From NCBI GenBank assembly GCA_036001465.1, contig DASYUH010000020.1, forward strand, positions 1 to 43,207: a DNA stretch of 43,207 nt. Reading direction: 5' to 3'. The notes beneath the pieces were generated by a model. It made no database searches, was not told the DNA's origin, and saw only the letters and a list, made by a program, of their open reading frames with translations. This DNA comes from Candidatus Polarisedimenticolia bacterium (GTDB taxonomy: Bacteria; Acidobacteriota; Polarisedimenticolia; Gp22-AA2). This document shows positions 40,951-43,207 of the stretch, in pieces (the first letter of the stretch is position 1; every line of letters starts with the position of its first letter). The translations under genes and the position numbers were made by a program.

Positions 40951-41967
40951 GGCCTGCGGCGGCGGGATCAACAACCTGCCCCGGCGGATGGCCACCAGAT
41001 CGGCGAGCATCCCGTAGGCGGTCTGCTCGACGCCGGACTCGACGCTGCCGATGTTGATGGTGCCCGCCAGCTCGGTGTCGAGCGTCAGCCCCAGCGAGAA
41101 CCCCCGGAGCGACGCCAGGAAATCTCCCGCCTCCAGGCCGGCCGCGCGCACGCGCGCGGGGCCGTCCGCCGCGGCCTCGGCCAACAGCCGCACGGCCCGC
41201 CCGGCGCGCGCCTGATCCCGTGCCCAGCCGGGGTCGACGTCGGAGAGCGGTGTGCGCTCGACATCAGCCGGCCGCAGATCGCGGCCCATCAGGACGTTGG
41301 CCACGATCACCGCCTTCACCGCCTGGTCCCAGCCGTCGAGATCGTGCGATGGATCGGCCTCCGCGAAGCCCCGCCTCTGCATCTCGCGCACCGCCGCCTC
41401 GGCCGGCTCGCCGCGGGCGATGGCCTGCAGGACGTGGTTGCTGGTCGAGTTCAGGACACCCCGGAAGCCCAGGAGCCTGCCCACCGGCACCGACGCCTCG
41501 AACAGGTTGAACACCGGCATGCAATCGGCCACTGCCGACTCGAAACGGAACCCGGCGCCTTTCGCCAGCGCCGCGGCGAACAGCTCGTGCGCCCCGAACG
41601 CCACCGGCCCCTTGTTGGCGGTGACCACCGACACCCCGCGGCCCAGGGCGGCGCGCACGTGCGACAGCGCAGGCTCTCCGGAGTGAGGATTGAGCGGCGT
41701 CGCCTCGAACAGCAAATCGATCGGCGCCGACGCGATCGCCTCCGGCAGCCGGAGGGCCTGCGACCAGCCGTCGCGCAGCGCCCTCTCGAGGCTGATGCCG
41801 GAGGGTTCGACCCAGGCGCCCCGGCGCGCGCTCGCCAGGAGCGTGACCTCGAAGGTCAGCCCGCAGCGCCGTGCGAGCTCCTCCCGGCGCGCCAGCATGA
41901 GACGCGCCAGCGCCTGACCGACGTTACCAAACCCGGCGAACCCGAGACGGAAGTGGCGGCTCTCCAT
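40948..41967 (-). CDS. hom: Homoserine dehydrogenase
   Basis: This enzyme reduces aspartate semialdehyde to homoserine in threonine/methionine synthesis. The 339-residue protein has the NAD(P) fold GFAGFGNVGQALARL, the nucleotide and substrate motif VVTANKGPVAFG, and the family signature GFAEADPSHDLDGWDQAVK with the catalytic Asp and Lys. The usual GGGIP near the active site is here ADCMP, seen in some short single-domain enzymes, and no C-terminal ACT domain exists, so allosteric threonine inhibition is unlikely. ATG 41967 lies 8 nt after TATCAT; the GTG at 41973 is only 2 nt from that hexamer and was rejected. It is a single-gene unit divergent from the Fae-like operon. Confidence 0.92.
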   Translation of the reverse strand: MESRHFRLGFAGFGNVGQALARLMLARREELARRCGLTFEVTLLASARRGAWVEPSGISLERALRDGWSQALRLPEAIASAPIDLLFEATPLNPHSGEPALSHVRAALGRGVSVVTANKGPVAFGAHELFAAALAKGAGFRFESAVADCMPVFNLFEASVPVGRLLGFRGVLNSTSNHVLQAIARGEPAEAAVREMQRRGFAEADPSHDLDGWDQAVKAVIVANVLMGRDLRPADVERTPLSDVDPGWARDQARAGRAVRLLAEAAADGPARVRAAGLEAGDFLASLRGFSLGLTLDTELAGTINIGSVESGVEQTAYGMLADLVAIRRGRLLIPPPQA

Positions 41968-41975
41968 GGTCACGC

Positions 41976-41981
41976 ATGATA
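41976..41981 (-). promoter_or_regulatory. -10 hexamer TATCAT of hom, leaderless type
   Basis: TATCAT on the minus strand, 8 nt before the ATG of hom at 41967. No Shine-Dalgarno is present. Confidence 0.45.
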
Positions 41982-42032
41982 ACCGCTCGGACGGAGCGCG
42001 GCCCCGCCTGTTTCGCGGCGTGGTCGCACCGG

Positions 42033-42062
42033 GTGACAGGTCTCCCCCGGCTGGGGTAGGAT
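42033..42062 (+). promoter_or_regulatory. Sigma-70-like promoter of the Fae-like/PCD operon
   Basis: GTGACA (42033-42038), an 18-bp spacer and TAGGAT (42057-42062). The predicted leader is about 47 nt and ends in GGAGGG, so this operon uses a conventional leader. Confidence 0.45.
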
Positions 42063-42115
42063 GGCGCCGTTTCCGGCGTAGCGCGCATTCAACACATGTT
42101 CACGGAGGGACGTGC

Positions 42116-42670
42116 ATGCCTGATCGGATCAGGATCCGCTTCGGCGAGGCGATGGGTGCAGGCAGCGAAGACTGGCTCTGGACCGAGCCGGAGATCGCGA
42201 TCGGCGAGCAGGACGGCCCGGTGGGACAGGCCTTCGCCACGCTGATGGGGCAGAGCGCCGGATTCTCGCGCTTCTTCTGCCTGGTGGACGGCGGGAAGAT
42301 GGTCAAGCCGGCCACCATCATGGTGCCGAAGGTCCAGCTGAAGAAGATGGCCGACGTGATGGTCTACGGCGGGCCGGTCCAGGCCGGCATCGCGGACGGA
42401 GTGCTGGACGCCGTGCAGGCGGGCATCATCCCGAAGAACAAGACCGAGAACCTGTGCATCATCGCCATGGTGTGGGTCGATCCGCGCCTGTCGGACATGA
42501 AGGACGCCGACTTCAACGAGCTCTACCGCAACAACCGCACGGCCATGAAGGAGGCGATCGAGAAGGCGCTGAAGGGGAAGCCCTCGGCGCAGGACCTGCT
42601 CAAGGAGGACCGCTCCATGCCGCGGCACATGTACTTCAACCGCGACAAGAAGAAGTGGGTCCTCGAGTAA
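42116..42670 (+). CDS. Formaldehyde-activating enzyme (Fae)-like protein lacking the catalytic histidine
   Basis: This is a 184-residue member of the Fae family, whose model member condenses formaldehyde with tetrahydromethanopterin. The fold is recognisable from the opening FGEAMGAG, GPVGQAFATLMGQSAGFSRF, MVKPATIMVPKVQ, the conserved YGGPVQAGIADGVLDAVQAG, IIPKNKTENLCI and the helix YRNNRTAMKEAIEKAL. In true Fae the N-terminal strand carries the catalytic histidine (AHIDLIIG); here the aligned stretch reads TEPEIAIG, and no histidine occurs until near the C-terminus. The protein is therefore probably not a standard Fae; another pterin-related or carbonyl-binding role is likely. The start at 42116 has GGAGGG upstream. 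It is followed 21 bp later by a PCD-like gene. Confidence 0.82.
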   Translation: MPDRIRIRFGEAMGAGSEDWLWTEPEIAIGEQDGPVGQAFATLMGQSAGFSRFFCLVDGGKMVKPATIMVPKVQLKKMADVMVYGGPVQAGIADGVLDAVQAGIIPKNKTENLCIIAMVWVDPRLSDMKDADFNELYRNNRTAMKEAIEKALKGKPSAQDLLKEDRSMPRHMYFNRDKKKWVLE

Positions 42671-42691
42671 CGCCGCAACGGGAGGTGACGC

Positions 42692-43048
42692 ATGCCCGAA
42701 AAACCCGCCGTCCTGCCGGACGACGTCGTGTCGGCGCGCCTGGAGAAGGAGCTGCCGGGATGGAAGCTGCAGGATGGCTGGCTCCGCCGCAAGTACTCAA
42801 CCGACGGCTGGCCGACCACACTGATGCTGGTCAACGCCATCGGCTTCCTCAGCGAGGCGGCCTACCACCATCCCGACCTGGAGGTCACCTGGGGCAAGGT
42901 CTGGGTCAAGCTGAAGACGCACGCCTCCGGCGGGATCACCGAGAGGGACTTCGCCCTGGCGAAGGAGATCGAGACGCTCGCCCTCTGGCGGCCGCCCGCC
43001 GGCTCGGCGATGGAAGGAACCCCGAACAAGTTCACCCACGGCAAGTAG
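42692..43048 (+). CDS. Pterin-4a-carbinolamine dehydratase-like protein
   Basis: This is a 118-residue member of the PCD/DCoH family, which dehydrates 4a-hydroxytetrahydropterins. The active-site signature is present: AYHHPDLEVTWGKVWVKLKT, then the histidine in THASGGITERDFALA. The N-terminal LPGWKLQDGWLRRKY is also typical. A C-terminal extension (PPAGSAMEGTPNKFTHGK) is not part of the usual fold. No phenylalanine hydroxylase gene is nearby, and pairing with a Fae-like gene suggests action on a folate-like or methanopterin-like cofactor, or on tetrahydropterin from a QueD-type enzyme; this is inference. The start has GGGAGGTG upstream. Confidence 0.9.
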   Translation: MPEKPAVLPDDVVSARLEKELPGWKLQDGWLRRKYSTDGWPTTLMLVNAIGFLSEAAYHHPDLEVTWGKVWVKLKTHASGGITERDFALAKEIETLALWRPPAGSAMEGTPNKFTHGK

Positions 43049-43061
43049 GCGCCCCCGCCGC

Positions 43062-43207
43062 GTGAGCGCGCTCCTGCGAACGGCGCACCTCCTCGCCCTC
43101 GGGATCTGGGTCGGCAGCGTCGTCTTCTTCTCGTTCTTCACCGCGCCGACCCTGTTCGGCGCCCTGCCGCGCGACATGGCCGGCCGGGCGGTGTCGGCGA
43201 TCTTCCC
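43062..43207 (+). CDS. DUF4149-type membrane protein, N-terminal fragment (cut by window edge)
   Basis: Forty-eight residues are visible from a GTG start, 13 bp after the PCD stop. A first membrane helix HLLALGIWVGSVVFFSFF is followed by TAPTLFGALPRDMAGRAVSA, the conserved opening of DUF4149 (TMEM205-like) proteins. The role is unknown. The closeness suggests it is the third gene of the Fae-like/PCD transcript. Confidence 0.7.
   Translation, partial: MSALLRTAHLLALGIWVGSVVFFSFFTAPTLFGALPRDMAGRAVSAIF

Noticed and set aside
41971-41973. GTG start of homoserine dehydrogenase two codons upstream
   Set aside because: It lies only two nucleotides after the presumed TATCAT, too close to be in the transcript; ATG 41967 fits the spacing seen elsewhere.

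Overview
The window is about 43.2 kb of gene-dense, very GC-rich bacterial DNA. It holds 36 gene calls (two cut by the window ends, one frameshifted), one short inserted element, and no tRNA, rRNA, CRISPR array or intact insertion sequence. The most likely source is a member of the Acidobacteriota or a close relative. The evidence is the VWFA-related protein of the acidobacterial type at 36231-37829, the ECF sigma/DUF4097/PDZ operon, the NodIJ-like exporter, and the mixture of box-pathway, Fae-like and secreted amidohydrolase genes. This assignment is inference; no marker gene settles it.

Left part (1-9.1 kb): the 5' half of boxC (aerobic benzoyl-CoA ring cleavage) runs off the left edge. It is divergent from cstA (nutrient uptake). 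An alpha/beta hydrolase and a YdjM-like membrane metal-dependent hydrolase follow, then a radical-SAM gene and mutY sharing one palindromic promoter. A deazapurine (queuosine-type) set comes next: queD, and on the other strand ferredoxin-queC. Between them lies a membrane-protein gene broken by a run of nine G.

Middle part (9.2-28.3 kb): a secreted or anchored unknown protein; a 215-bp MITE-like element inserted at the promoter of a TolB-propeller/PHP-domain secreted protein; the lpiA/mprF-acvB pair (aminoacyl-phosphatidylglycerol synthesis and its periplasmic partner) divergent from an ArnT-type glycosyltransferase; an outer-membrane protein; a MinD-like ATPase with a J-domain-like tail; a Tat-exported M24-fold protein; two tandem FHA-GGDEF diguanylate cyclases; an isopropylmalate/homocitrate-synthase-like enzyme; a second outer-membrane protein; and an unknown protein.

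Right part (28.3-43.2 kb): a NodIJ-like ABC exporter; a four-gene stress operon (ECF sigma, zinc-finger/HEAT anti-sigma, DUF4097 protein, two-PDZ protein); a P5C-dehydrogenase-like ALDH with a macrodomain gene; a VWFA-HEAT secreted protein; CorA; a lipoprotein amidohydrolase; homoserine dehydrogenase; and a Fae-like/PCD-like pterin pair followed by the start of a DUF4149 membrane protein.

The most unusual signal is not a gene. Ten start codons, nearly all of them first genes or singletons, lie 6-8 nt after a TAnnnT -10 hexamer with no evident Shine-Dalgarno. This predicts leaderless mRNAs. Two divergent pairs share overlapping, symmetrical -10 boxes. Other genes use ordinary GGAGG-type leaders, so two initiation modes seem to coexist. 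In two genes the first in-frame ATG lies inside the -10 box, so the true start is probably one to three codons downstream.
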